From Paracoccaceae bacterium (GTDB lineage: Bacteria; Pseudomonadota; Alphaproteobacteria; Rhodobacterales; Rhodobacteraceae), in the NCBI GenBank assembly GCA_947504705.1, contig CANNIA010000001.1:1-64000 (forward strand): a DNA stretch of 64,000 bases, in the 5' to 3' direction. Below the pieces are notes generated by a model that was not told where the DNA came from, ran no database searches, and saw nothing but the letters and a program-made list of their open reading frames with translations. Made by a program: the position numbers and the translations under genes. Positions 25,818 through 34,177 of the stretch are shown one piece after another (positions within the stretch are counted from its first letter, which is position 1; each line of letters opens with the position of its first letter).

Positions 25818-27245
25818 ATGCTGCCCAACCCACCGAGTGCCATCCCGCCGAGCCCCGCCCGCTCCCGGTCCGGTCCGACCCGCTTCCTGCAATCCTTGGT
25901 GCTGGCAGTCGCGACAGCGCTTCTGCCCGCCGGGGCCGCACTGGCCGAAAAGGGCCTGCCGAAACCCTATGTCTCGCCCTCTCTTGATGCGGTCCTGTTG
26001 CCGATCACCGCCGAGGTCCGCAAGGAATTCAAGCTGGGCAAAAAGGCCGCAGGCGTGGTCGTCGTCTCGGTCGAACCGGGTGGCATTGGTGAGCTTTACG
26101 GGTTGGAGCCCGGTGAGGTCATCACCGAGCTGAACGACAAGATCATCCGCCGCCCCGTCGATATCGACACGATGATCCGCTACGGGCTGAACGGTGACAC
26201 CAATTACTTCTTCTTCGATGGCACCTGGAAGAACCGCAAGCAGAAGACCATCGTCTACCTGACCCCGGACGACTACACCAAACCCGTCGCCATTGACGAC
26301 ATCAGCAGATGGCACGCCTTCAATGTCGGCGGCTCAAAATCGAAAGCCAAGCGCGGCAACGGCTATCGCGGCGATGATGGCTATTACTACGCCGGCGGTG
26401 GCTTTTACTATTACGACTTCTGCGACAGCTACTACCCCGACTTTTACGAGGTCTACGACTATACCCTGATCTACGTCGATCAGGTGATCATCACCGAGGT
26501 CTACATCACCTCGATCGAAAGCTCGGAAACCGTCTTCTACTACGATGATGCCGCCACCGGCTATGACTGGCCGGATGACGACTATTACATCGCCGAAGTC
26601 GACGACTATGTCGCATCGGACGAGTTCTACTCCGCATACGACTCGACCGAAGTCTATTACGACGATCAGGACTACGACCCGGAAACCGGGCTGAGCTATG
26701 AGGAAGCCGAAGCTGACGGCTATCTTGATCCCGAAGCCTATGACGAAGCACCCGCATCGGATGAGGCCTATGTCGACGATGGCTCAGGCGACGAAGGTTA
26801 CGTCGACGAGGGCACGGATGACACCTCGACCGACGAAGGCTATGTCGATGAGGGTTATGTCGATGACGGGTCTACTGATGAAGGCTATGTCGACGAAGGC
26901 TACGTAGACGACGGGTCGACCGATGAAGGCTATGTCGACGAAGGCTACGTGGACGATGGTTCGACCGATGAAGGCTATGTCGACGAAGGCTACGTGGACG
27001 ACGGGTCGACCGATGAAGGCTATGTCGACGAAGGCTACGTAGACGACGGGTCGACCGATGAAGGCTATGTGGACGAAGGCTACGTAGACGACGGGTCGAC
27101 CTACGAGGAACCGGTCGAGGAGACTTACGAAGAGCCGGTCTACGAAGAGCCAGTCTATGAAGAACCCGTCTATGAAGAGCCCTCTTATGAGGATTCGGGT
27201 GGCGGTGGCTGCTATGTCGATGAAAACGGCTATGAGGTTTGCTGA
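25818..27245 (+). CDS. secreted PDZ-domain protein with acidic tyrosine-rich repeats
   Basis: The product has 475 residues. The ATG at 25818 is preferred because GAGG lies 7 bases upstream and a signal peptide follows (FLQSLVLAVATALLPAGAALAE). Residues 50-150 hold a PDZ-like fold (GVVVVSVEPGGIGELYGLEPGEVITELNDK). After that come long stretches rich in Asp, Glu and Tyr. Six 15-residue repeats of STDEGYVDEGYVDDG follow at about residues 337-426, then four PVYEE-type short repeats, ending with a two-Cys tail (GGGCYVDENGYEVC). The protein is strongly acidic and probably acts in the periplasm or outside. Its function is unknown; cation binding or surface attachment are possible. Confidence 0.78.
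   Translation: MLPNPPSAIPPSPARSRSGPTRFLQSLVLAVATALLPAGAALAEKGLPKPYVSPSLDAVLLPITAEVRKEFKLGKKAAGVVVVSVEPGGIGELYGLEPGEVITELNDKIIRRPVDIDTMIRYGLNGDTNYFFFDGTWKNRKQKTIVYLTPDDYTKPVAIDDISRWHAFNVGGSKSKAKRGNGYRGDDGYYYAGGGFYYYDFCDSYYPDFYEVYDYTLIYVDQVIITEVYITSIESSETVFYYDDAATGYDWPDDDYYIAEVDDYVASDEFYSAYDSTEVYYDDQDYDPETGLSYEEAEADGYLDPEAYDEAPASDEAYVDDGSGDEGYVDEGTDDTSTDEGYVDEGYVDDGSTDEGYVDEGYVDDGSTDEGYVDEGYVDDGSTDEGYVDEGYVDDGSTDEGYVDEGYVDDGSTDEGYVDEGYVDDGSTYEEPVEETYEEPVYEEPVYEEPVYEEPSYEDSGGGGCYVDENGYEVC
26826..27095 (+). repeat. six tandem 45-bp in-frame repeats
   Basis: Six units of exactly 45 bases encode STDEGYVDEGYVDDG. The units are not identical at third positions (for example GTAGAC versus GTGGAC), which shows that they are not a very recent expansion. 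Each unit has an internal half-repeat (EGYVDEGYVD). Such arrays can change copy number in frame. Confidence 0.9.
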
Positions 27246-27314
27246 CCTGTAACAAACCATGCGCCCGGTCGCTTCTGCCGCCCGGGCGCTTGCCTCTCCG
27301 CCTCTGATCCCCTG

Positions 27315-27743
27315 TCACCAGACAACAGCAATACCTTTGACATTGCCCTTGTAACAAAGGAACACCAGCATATAAAGTTCGACCGACGCTAAGGCGACTA
27401 GCGTGACCGTGTTCGCGTCCGGCCCACCATTCAGCAACAACCCGACCAGAACGTCGCCAAGCTCGATGAAGATCCTCGTTGCCAGCATCAACGCCAAAAG
27501 CGCAGTACTGTTCAGCGTCAAAGCGATCACGATCCCCAGGACTGAACCCAGAATCCGGACCCCTGTGCTGTAAAGTCCGAAGCGTTCCGAAAATGACTCG
27601 ACCGTCACGCCGGGAAAGAACCCGCCGGGCGCGGCCATGTAGACCCAGGCAAAGAAGCATCCTGCCAGCACAAGTATCCAGCCGAATGCCTTGGCGCGCA
27701 TTGGGATGGGCTGAAAAAGCGCCGTATTGGTCGATGTGATCAT
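27315..27743 (-). CDS. small four-helix membrane protein, unknown
   Basis: The product has 142 residues and I do not recognise its function. Four likely membrane segments are seen: AFGWILVLAGCFFAWVYMA, RILGSVLGIVIALTL, ALLALMLATRIFIELG and VALASVELYMLVFLCY. A GLYSTGVRILG motif before the second helix and an Arg and Glu within the third are polar and may be functional. It is divergent from a LysR-type gene and a dyad lies between them, so it is the probable target of that regulator. No ribosome site is obvious. Confidence 0.7.
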   Translation of the reverse strand: MITSTNTALFQPIPMRAKAFGWILVLAGCFFAWVYMAAPGGFFPGVTVESFSERFGLYSTGVRILGSVLGIVIALTLNSTALLALMLATRIFIELGDVLVGLLLNGGPDANTVTLVALASVELYMLVFLCYKGNVKGIAVVW

Positions 27744-27815
27744 GCGAAAAGTCCTGTTCGACGCGACCCCAGTGCCGCCCTGTCACGTTTCCTCTGCCAC
27801 TTGTATTTGCATGCG

Positions 27816-27833
27816 ACAAATGAAATCATTTGT
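27816..27833. promoter_or_regulatory. inverted repeat between LysR and its divergent neighbour
   Basis: ACAAATG, four bases, then CATTTGT forms a perfect dyad with T-N11-A type spacing, as expected for a LysR-family binding site. It is 21 bases from the LysR start and 72 from the divergent membrane gene start. Confidence 0.5.
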
Positions 27834-27854
27834 TGTTTTCCATGCAGCAGATGA

Positions 27855-28796
27855 ATGAAGCCGGACCTGAATCTCCTCGCTGTCCTTGATGCCATCTGCC
27901 GGACCGGTTCCGTCTCGGCGGCTGCAGCAGCCTTGTCACTTAGCCAGCCCGCTGTCAGCCATGCGCTGAACCGGCTGCGCGCCGCCACCGGCGACCCGCT
28001 CTTCACCCGCAGCGGACGGGGCCTTGTGCCAACTGACCGCGCTCGCGGCATGGCCAGCGCTGCGGCCGAGTTGGTCGAATCCGGGCGCCAGCTTCTTGGT
28101 TCATCCACGTTCGACCCCGGCACGGACCGCCCCCGCTTTCACATCGCGGCCAGCGAATTTGCAGCGCAGACCGTTTTACCGGGCCTGCTCGCCGCCTTGC
28201 AGTGTCTCGCCCCTGGTTCCCTGGTCGGGGTTGCAACCATCGGGACCACGACGCTTCGCCAGCTTGAGGACGGAACGCTTGACCTCGCGTTCTGGGGGGC
28301 TGCGGCCCCAGCGCCTCCCCTGCGCTATGCGCCGCTTTTCAGCGATCATTTCGTCGCGGTCCTGCGTCGCGGCCACCCGGCCTTGGCCGCATCTGCGGGC
28401 CTGAGCATGACCGACTACCTCGCCTTTCCTCATGCCGTCGTTGCTTTGCGCGACCCGGGCACCAGCCTCGTTGACTCGGCCCTTGCCGGTGCCGGACTAA
28501 CCCGCCGGATTGGGCTTGCCTCACACAGCTTTTCAGGAAACCTCGCCGCCGTGGCGCAAAGCGACCTGATCGCGACCATACCGTCGCGGCTTTCTTCGGC
28601 GCTTGGGCCCTCGCTGGTGACCGCCCCTGTGCCGCTGCAGGTGCCAAGCTTCACCTATGGCATGATCTGGCACCTCCGGACCAACGCCAGCCCCGCCCAG
28701 GTCTGGCTGCGCGACCTGATCCAGCGGCAGGTGGGGCACCAGGAGGCGAGAGCCGCTCCGGTGTCGATGCCGGCTGCAAGTATTGACAGAGGGTAA
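27855..28796 (+). CDS. LysR-family transcriptional regulator
   Basis: The product has 313 residues. The helix-turn-helix is at residues 4-65: DLNLLAVLDAICRTGSVSAAA, LSLSQPAVSHALNRLR and GDPLFTRSGRGLVPT. The C-terminal part is a substrate-binding fold (HIAASEFAAQTVLPGLLAAL, then LDLAFWGAAAP and HFVAVLRRGHP), with the NodD/SyrM-like look of LysR regulators. The inducer is unknown. It is divergent from a small membrane protein gene and probably controls it, with the dyad at 27816 as binding site. Confidence 0.92.
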   Translation: MKPDLNLLAVLDAICRTGSVSAAAAALSLSQPAVSHALNRLRAATGDPLFTRSGRGLVPTDRARGMASAAAELVESGRQLLGSSTFDPGTDRPRFHIAASEFAAQTVLPGLLAALQCLAPGSLVGVATIGTTTLRQLEDGTLDLAFWGAAAPAPPLRYAPLFSDHFVAVLRRGHPALAASAGLSMTDYLAFPHAVVALRDPGTSLVDSALAGAGLTRRIGLASHSFSGNLAAVAQSDLIATIPSRLSSALGPSLVTAPVPLQVPSFTYGMIWHLRTNASPAQVWLRDLIQRQVGHQEARAAPVSMPAASIDRG

Positions 28797-28861
28797 ATGC
28801 CCACAGCCAACCCCTTGATTTCTTGTGGACCAGTCAAACCGCCCCGCGTGGACAGCCCGCC

Positions 28862-28890
28862 TTGCGCCCCTGCCCCGGCCCCCCTATATT
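28862..28890 (+). promoter_or_regulatory. promoter of the tmRNA gene
   Basis: TTGCGC (28862-28867), a 17-base spacer and TATATT (28885-28890) form a sigma-70-type promoter. The expected start is about 28897, at the beginning of the tmRNA acceptor piece. Confidence 0.6.
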
Positions 28891-28896
28891 GACCCT

Positions 28897-29216
28897 GTCG
28901 GGGGCAACCCCGAATATGGCGATAAACGCACCTGTAATAATCGGCTCGGACCCGGGGGCGGTACCCGGCGACTCCACCAGACTTTCCCGTTCATTGCGGG
29001 CGTGTGGGGTCGAAATAGGATCGACGAACGACCAAAGAGGCCAGCTTTTGCTCGGTGAGGTACCACCGTTATCGGTCCAAGATCACAGTTGCCAATGACA
29101 ACCGTGCTCCGATGGCGCTGGCCGCGTAAGCGGCTCGCAATATCAAAACTAAGTCCTTGCGGTTAGCCCCGTAAGGCGGGGCCCGCCGGAGCCTGGCAAC
29201 AGAATCCGGCACTTTC
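28897..29216 (+). ncRNA. ssrA: two-piece, circularly permuted tmRNA (alpha type)
   Basis: The order is permuted. First comes the acceptor piece ending in a T-arm and ACTCCACCA (CCA at 28977-28979). A spacer follows, and then the coding piece opens GGGGTCGAAATAGGATCGACG at 29006. The tag reading frame is at 29091-29129 and encodes ANDNRAPMALAA followed by TAA. The tag is added to stalled peptides and targets them for ClpXP degradation. This arrangement is known in alphaproteobacteria, where the precursor is cut into two RNAs. A promoter precedes it. The 3' end is approximate; a GCCGGA/TCCGGC stem closes near 29210. Confidence 0.93.
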
Positions 29217-29239
29217 ACCCTTCCCGACGCAAAGGCTCG

Positions 29240-30117
29240 TCACACCGCCAAGTTGCGGCCGAGCATCCGGATCAAGCCAAGGCACCAGGCATAGACCTCG
29301 GTCATTTCGTGGTTGAAGGCAAAGCTGAAGGCAAACCAAACGGCATAAAGTCCAAGGCGGTCCCGTACTGCGGTCCCATGCCGTGCCGCGATCAGATCCA
29401 TCAGAAAGCGGGTATCCTCCGGCCCGTGCGGATTGGCGATGTCATGAAAATAGACCGCCGCGGCAAGGTCCATCAGGGTGTCGCCCGCCCGAGTGGTGAA
29501 GCTGAAGTCGATCAGCCTCGTGACCCGCAGGTCATCATCCATCATCACGTTTGGCGGCCAGATATCACCTTGGACCACGCATTTCTCCGGGTCCGGCAGC
29601 GCCAGAAGCCGCGCATTCATGCGCCCGACGATGGCGTCAAGATCGGGAATATCCGCTGCCAGCACCGGATCATCGGCGAACCCCTTCAACCTTGCCGCCA
29701 GATATTCCCCCCAATGCGCGAATCGAACCGGCTTTGGCACCAAAAGATCGCCATAGTCGCCAGTCGCGCGCACCGCAGCCATGGCCTCTGCGACGTCCAG
29801 ATTGGCCGCAAGTGCCACCCTGCGCTTCTTGCCCGCCAACCCTGGCAGAATATCGGCCAATGAGCGTCCCGGGATCCGGTCCTCAATGGTGTGATCAGCG
29901 TGCCGCCGACACGGGTGATCTCGCGCACCCGGGGCACCGCAAAGGGCAACGGGGGTAAGGCAAAGGCCTGCTGCGCCCGCACAACCCCTTCGGCCCCAGG
30001 ATCGGGATTGGGGATTTTCAGGATGCGGTCCTTGCCCAAGGCATAGATCTGGCTTTCCCAGCCTTTGCCCAAGAGGTCGGCCTCGTTCAGACCATAGGCG
30101 CGCAGCACGTCATCCAT
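29240..30117 (-). pseudogene. frameshifted aminoglycoside phosphotransferase (APH)-like gene
   Basis: Two overlapping frames make one kinase-like protein. The N-terminal part (from the ATG at 30117, with GGAG 6 bases upstream) reads through LLGKGWESQIYALGKDRILKIPNP to GGTLIT. The C-terminal part, in another frame, continues IEDRIPGRSLADILP and holds the catalytic VVQGDIWPPNVMMDD and LIDFSFTTRAGD. A single-base deletion near 29888-29893 (GGTGTG on plus) would join them; the intact product would be about 290 residues, normal for the family. It is either a decayed gene or a sequence error. The substrate of such kinases is variable and cannot be inferred; antibiotic resistance should not be assumed. 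Confidence 0.82.
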
Positions 30118-30250
30118 AGCCCGCTCCAAAGCTGTCGTCAGTCCTTAAAGGGTAACCCAAGCGGGATCAATTCGTCCGAAATTTCCGGAAAGCTCCCCGA
30201 CCCATGGCGACAGCCTTGCCCGGAGCCGCCCGGGCGGGCACTCTACACCA

Positions 30251-30907
30251 ATGTTGCGCGCCCTCATGGCCTTGACCGGAAGTGCCCTCGCAACCCCCTG
30301 CGCGAGTTGCGAGACTGCGCTTGTGCTGTCGGTCGATGTGTCAGGCTCGATTGATGCGGGCGATTACATCTTTCAAACCGAAGGCATCGCCGCCGCCCTT
30401 GCCGACCCGACCGTCGCCGAAGCGCTGGTGAAGGACGAGGTGGCGCTGGCCGTCGTCCAATGGTCGGGCACCGAAGATCAGGCGCTGGTCATGGACTGGC
30501 AGCAGATGCTGTCCCCGCAGGATGTCGCGGATTTTGCCGCCCGCGCGCTTGCGCTGCCACGGGCTTTCAATGCGTCGGATACTGCTGTCGGCGAAGGGCT
30601 GAGGTTTGCCATCGCCCAGTTCGCCGCCGTCCCGGACTGCCGCCGCAAAGTGATCGACGTTTCAGGCGACGGGCAGGAAAACGCGGGGTTCAGCGATGCC
30701 AAGGCAAGGGGCGAAGCCATCAAGGCCGGGATCATCATCAACGCCATCGCGATCGAGGAACAGGGGCCCGCCTCACCCATCACCAACTATTACCAGCACT
30801 GGGTGATCACGCCGGACGGCTTTGTCTTCACGGCCCACGGGCTGCAGGACTATGCCGAGACCCTCCGCCTGAAGCTGCAGCGCGAGCTCGTGAAACCCAT
30901 CGGCTAA
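30251..30907 (+). CDS. DUF1194 protein with von Willebrand A-like domain
   Basis: The product has 218 residues. A short signal-like N-terminus (MLRALMALTGSALATPCASC) is followed by the metal-site motif ALVLSVDVSGSIDAGDY and, later, VIDVSGDGQENAG, the features of the DUF1194 family with a VWA-type fold. It is probably periplasmic or secreted; binding partners are unknown. No good ribosome site is seen before the ATG. The sequence starts 131 bases upstream of the frameshifted kinase on the opposite strand. Confidence 0.8.
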   Translation: MLRALMALTGSALATPCASCETALVLSVDVSGSIDAGDYIFQTEGIAAALADPTVAEALVKDEVALAVVQWSGTEDQALVMDWQQMLSPQDVADFAARALALPRAFNASDTAVGEGLRFAIAQFAAVPDCRRKVIDVSGDGQENAGFSDAKARGEAIKAGIIINAIAIEEQGPASPITNYYQHWVITPDGFVFTAHGLQDYAETLRLKLQRELVKPIG

Positions 30908-31024
30908 CCCTTGACCTTGGGGTCACGCTCGGCCTACCCATGGCGCATGGGGCCCGCGACCGCACCCCGTGAGGCCTCGGCCAGAAGCGTCGCATCCCTG
31001 ACCCCAATCCCAAGGATGCACCCG

Positions 31025-31822
31025 ATGCCCCAATTCGGCCAGATCACCCCCGCCGCCGCCTTTCGCCTGATCGGCTTGCCGGACGCGCCCGTCATTCTGG
31101 ATGTCCGAATCGCCGAGGATATCGCCGCCCTGCCCAGGTTGATCCCGGGTGCGCGGCTTCTGCCACATGATCAGATCGCCACCCTGACCGACCCGCCCGG
31201 CCGGGCGATCACCGTCTGCTCCAAGGGCAAGAAGCTGTCCGAAGGCGCCGCCGCCTGGTTGCGTAGCATGGGCTGGCAGGCCGAAAGCCTGGAAGGTGGC
31301 ACGCTGGCCTGGGAGGCGGCTGGCCTGCCGATGCTGCCGCTTGCAACCGTGCCCGCCCCCGGCACACCTTGGGTCACCCGGCACCGCCCGAAGATCGACC
31401 GGATCGCTTGCCCTTGGCTGATCCGCCGCTTCATCGACCCCACCGCCCGCTTCCTGTTCGTGGCCCCCGCCGAGGTCGAGGCCGTGGCCGACCGCTTCAA
31501 CGCGATCCCTTACGACATCGACGGCGTCATCTTCAGCCACCGGGGCGACCAGTGCAGCTTTGATGCGCTTCTGGATGACTTCGCCCTGCATTGCGAGGCG
31601 CTTGACCGCATGGCGACCGTGATCCGCGCCGCCGATACCGACCGGCATGACCTTTCGCCACAAGCTGCCGGTCTTTTGGCGCTGTCGGTCGGTCTGTCGC
31701 GCATGTACCGCGACGACCTTTCCCAGTTGGAGGCCGGAATAGCGCTTTACGACGCGCTTTACCGTTGGGCGCGCGATGGGCATGAGGAAGGTCATGACTG
31801 GCCAGCGGGGCGCAAGGCATGA
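31025..31822 (+). CDS. rhodanese-ChrB C-terminal domain fusion
   Basis: The product has 265 residues. I prefer the ATG at 31025, since AAGG lies 9 bases before it; an ATG at 31016 is also possible. The first 100 residues are a rhodanese fold with a candidate catalytic Cys in AITVCSKGKKLS. The rest is the ChrB C-terminal domain (RPKIDRIACPWLIRRFIDP, FSHRGDQCSFDALLDDF). ChrB-type proteins accompany chromate transporters and serve as sensors or processing factors. Its stop overlaps the chrA start as ATGA. Confidence 0.82.
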   Translation: MPQFGQITPAAAFRLIGLPDAPVILDVRIAEDIAALPRLIPGARLLPHDQIATLTDPPGRAITVCSKGKKLSEGAAAWLRSMGWQAESLEGGTLAWEAAGLPMLPLATVPAPGTPWVTRHRPKIDRIACPWLIRRFIDPTARFLFVAPAEVEAVADRFNAIPYDIDGVIFSHRGDQCSFDALLDDFALHCEALDRMATVIRAADTDRHDLSPQAAGLLALSVGLSRMYRDDLSQLEAGIALYDALYRWARDGHEEGHDWPAGRKA

Positions 31823-33075
31823 CGCCGACGGTTGGGGAGTTGACCCGCACCTTTGCCAAGATCGGCTGCCTGTCCTTTGGCGGCCCTGCGGCGCAGATCG
31901 CGCTGATGCATCGGGTGATCCTGGACGAAAAGAAATGGGTCTCGGAGCCCGATTACTTGCGCGCCCTCAGCTTCTGCATGCTTCTGCCGGGACCCGAGGC
32001 GATGCAGCTTGCCACCTGGATCGGCTGGCGGCTGCATGGGGTAAAGGGAGGGCTGATCGCGGGCGGGTTGTTCGTTATACCCGGCGCGCTGGTGGTGCTT
32101 GGCCTTAGCCTGATCTATGCGGGCTTCGGTCAGGTTCCCCTGATCGCGGCCCTGTTTACCGGCGTGCAGGCCGCTGTGATTGCCATCGTGATCGAGGCGC
32201 TGATCCGCGTCTCCAAGCGCGCGCTGAAATCGCGTGAGGCCTACCTGATTGCCGCCGCCGCCTTTGCGGCGCTGTTCCTGTTCAAGCTGCCCTTCCCGCT
32301 GGTGATCCTTGCGGCTGCCACTTGGGGCTTCCTGAGGACGAAGGCGGTCGCCAAGGACCCAGCCGCCCCCGCCCCGCCTGCCGCTTTGGCCCGGTCCTTG
32401 CGGGCGGCGGCGGTCTGGCTGGTGCTTTGGCTGGCCCCGTTGGGGGTTTTGGTCCTGCTGGTGCCCGGACGGTTAGCCGAGATCGGGATCTTCTTTTCCA
32501 AGCTCGCGGTCCTGACCTTTGGTGGGGCCTATGCCGTGCTGGCCTGGATGGCGCAGGACGTGGTCGAGGCGAAGGGTTGGCTGACTCTGCCGCAGATGAT
32601 GGATGGGTTGGGGCTGGCGGAAACCACTCCCGGCCCGCTGATTCTGGTCAATGAATTCGTGGGCTTCATGGCCGCGCATCAGCAGGGCGGATGGACAATG
32701 GGGCTGGCCGGGGCGGGGATTGCGCTTTGGATGACCTTTATCCCTTCGTTCCTGTTCGTCTTTACCGGAGCGCCCTTCATCGATCGGCTGACCCACATGC
32801 CCCGCCTCTCGGGCGCATTGGCGGCCATCACCGCTGCCGTCGTGGGCGTTATTGCGAATCTGTCACTGTGGTTCGCGCTGCATGTGCTTTTCGCGAGCCT
32901 GCCCGAAGTCGCACTTGGCCCGCTGCATTTGGCCTTACCGGACCCTGCGACCCTGCGACTGATTCCCGCAGCTATCGCCCTCGCCGCCGCGTATCTTTTG
33001 CTGAAACGGCACTGGCCGCTCCTCTGGGTGCTTGCGCTTTCTGCAGCAGCCTCAGCGCTGGCAGCCGTTCTTTAG
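31819..33075 (+). CDS. chrA: chromate transporter
   Basis: The product has 418 residues with about ten hydrophobic segments. It has two related halves: the first begins GELTRTFAKIGCLSFGGPAAQIALMHR, the second SKLAVLTFGGAYAVLAWMAQDVV, as in long-chain ChrA proteins of the CHR family. These are inner-membrane pumps that export chromate. It overlaps the rhodanese-ChrB gene by four bases. The family resemblance is strong; the actual anion has not been shown here. Confidence 0.93.
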   Translation: MTPTVGELTRTFAKIGCLSFGGPAAQIALMHRVILDEKKWVSEPDYLRALSFCMLLPGPEAMQLATWIGWRLHGVKGGLIAGGLFVIPGALVVLGLSLIYAGFGQVPLIAALFTGVQAAVIAIVIEALIRVSKRALKSREAYLIAAAAFAALFLFKLPFPLVILAAATWGFLRTKAVAKDPAAPAPPAALARSLRAAAVWLVLWLAPLGVLVLLVPGRLAEIGIFFSKLAVLTFGGAYAVLAWMAQDVVEAKGWLTLPQMMDGLGLAETTPGPLILVNEFVGFMAAHQQGGWTMGLAGAGIALWMTFIPSFLFVFTGAPFIDRLTHMPRLSGALAAITAAVVGVIANLSLWFALHVLFASLPEVALGPLHLALPDPATLRLIPAAIALAAAYLLLKRHWPLLWVLALSAAASALAAVL

Positions 33076-33158
33076 GCTGGCCAAGACAATCCCTCCGCCG
33101 CCCCTTCCCTTGGGCTTTGAAATCCCTATGCTGCACCTCAACCGGGAAAGGACGGCAC

Positions 33159-33617
33159 ATGGCGCGCAGTATCGACTATGGCAACCTCATGCACCGGGCT
33201 ATGCGAAGCCTGATCCAATCCGTGCTGACCGATGTTTCCGAACACGGGCTTCCGGGGGCGCATCACTTCTTCATCACCTTCGACACCCGCCATCCCGGCG
33301 TGGCCTTGGCCGACTGGCTGCGCGAGCGCTATCCGACCGACATGACCATCGTCATCCAGCATTGGTTCGAAAACCTGACGGTTACCGACGAAGGCTTCAG
33401 CATTACGCTTAACTTCGGCAACAATCCCGAGCCGATGGTGATTCCCTTCGACGCATTGCGCACCTTTGTTGATCCGTCCGTCGAGTTCGGCCTGCGCTTC
33501 GAGACGCAGGAAGAAGATGACGAGGAAGACGCGGACCAGACCGACATTGAGGTCGAAGAAGAGCCCGAGCAACGGAACGCGGAAATCGTCTCGCTTGACC
33601 AGTTCCGGAAACATTGA
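33159..33617 (+). CDS. sspB: ClpXP adaptor SspB, alpha type
   Basis: The product has 152 residues from the ATG at 33159, with AAAGGA upstream; earlier in-frame codons overlap chrA. The core runs HHFFITFDTRHPGVALADWLRERYP, MTIVIQHWFENLTV and FSITLNFGNNPEPMVIPFDAL. After an acidic linker comes a C-terminal ClpX-binding motif, EIVSLDQFRKH. It delivers ssrA-tagged proteins to ClpXP. The ssrA gene is 4 kb upstream on the same strand. Confidence 0.9.
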   Translation: MARSIDYGNLMHRAMRSLIQSVLTDVSEHGLPGAHHFFITFDTRHPGVALADWLRERYPTDMTIVIQHWFENLTVTDEGFSITLNFGNNPEPMVIPFDALRTFVDPSVEFGLRFETQEEDDEEDADQTDIEVEEEPEQRNAEIVSLDQFRKH

Positions 33618-33620
33618 CTG

Positions 33621-34172
33621 ATGAGTGACCTGGCGCTGTTTCGCCGTAAGCTTCTGCGCAATCCCAGGCAGGTTTCGGCGCTAACACCCTCGTCCCGCTT
33701 TCTGGCCGCAGCCATGGCCGAAGGGCTTGGCCCAGCTACGGGCCGGGTGGTCGAATTCGGTCCGGGCACCGGGCAACTGACCCGTGCGATCCTTGCCACT
33801 GGCGTGGCACCGCAGGATCTGGAGCTGTTCGAGCTGGACGCTGATTTCGTCGCCCATCTGGCCCCGATCTTTCCCGGCGTCACGGTGCACCATCTGGGCG
33901 CGGACCGCGCGGCCGAGGTGACCCCGCCCGGCATCGGCGCGGTCGTCTCTGGCCTGCCGCTTCTGTCGATGCCGACGCCGATCCGCGAAGCCATCGTCAG
34001 CGCCGCCTTCGCGATCCTTGCCCCCGGCGCGCCGATGATCCAGTTCACCTATGGCCGCAAACCTCCGCTGACACCGGAAAGTCTTGACCGGCTTGGCCTT
34101 CGGGTAGAAGTGGGCCGCAAGGTCTGGGCCAACCTTCCACCCGCTCGGGTCTATCGGTTCTATCGGGTCTAG
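33621..34172 (+). CDS. SAM-dependent methyltransferase, phospholipid N-methyltransferase-like
   Basis: The product has 183 residues. SAM-binding motif I is VVEFGPGTGQLTRAIL, and VVSGLPLLSMP and MIQFTYG follow. Size and motifs resemble the short soluble phospholipid (phosphatidylethanolamine) N-methyltransferases of alphaproteobacteria. It begins 3 bases after the sspB stop and may be co-transcribed. The lipid substrate is inferred. Confidence 0.7.
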   Translation: MSDLALFRRKLLRNPRQVSALTPSSRFLAAAMAEGLGPATGRVVEFGPGTGQLTRAILATGVAPQDLELFELDADFVAHLAPIFPGVTVHHLGADRAAEVTPPGIGAVVSGLPLLSMPTPIREAIVSAAFAILAPGAPMIQFTYGRKPPLTPESLDRLGLRVEVGRKVWANLPPARVYRFYRV

Positions 34173-34177
34173 GGGCG

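Noticed and set aside
26826-27095. CRISPR-like array of direct repeats
   Set aside because: Units are contiguous with no spacers, in frame, and encode protein.
26784-27260. Minus-strand repeat protein (VAFVDIAFIG units)
   Set aside because: It is the reverse frame of the 45-bp repeats of the PDZ gene.
28823-29098. Small plus-strand frame over the tmRNA
   Set aside because: It overlaps structured tmRNA sequence and has no family match.
29240-29860. Two separate intact genes in the APH region
   Set aside because: The two frames join into one kinase with correct motif order, so a frameshift explains them better.
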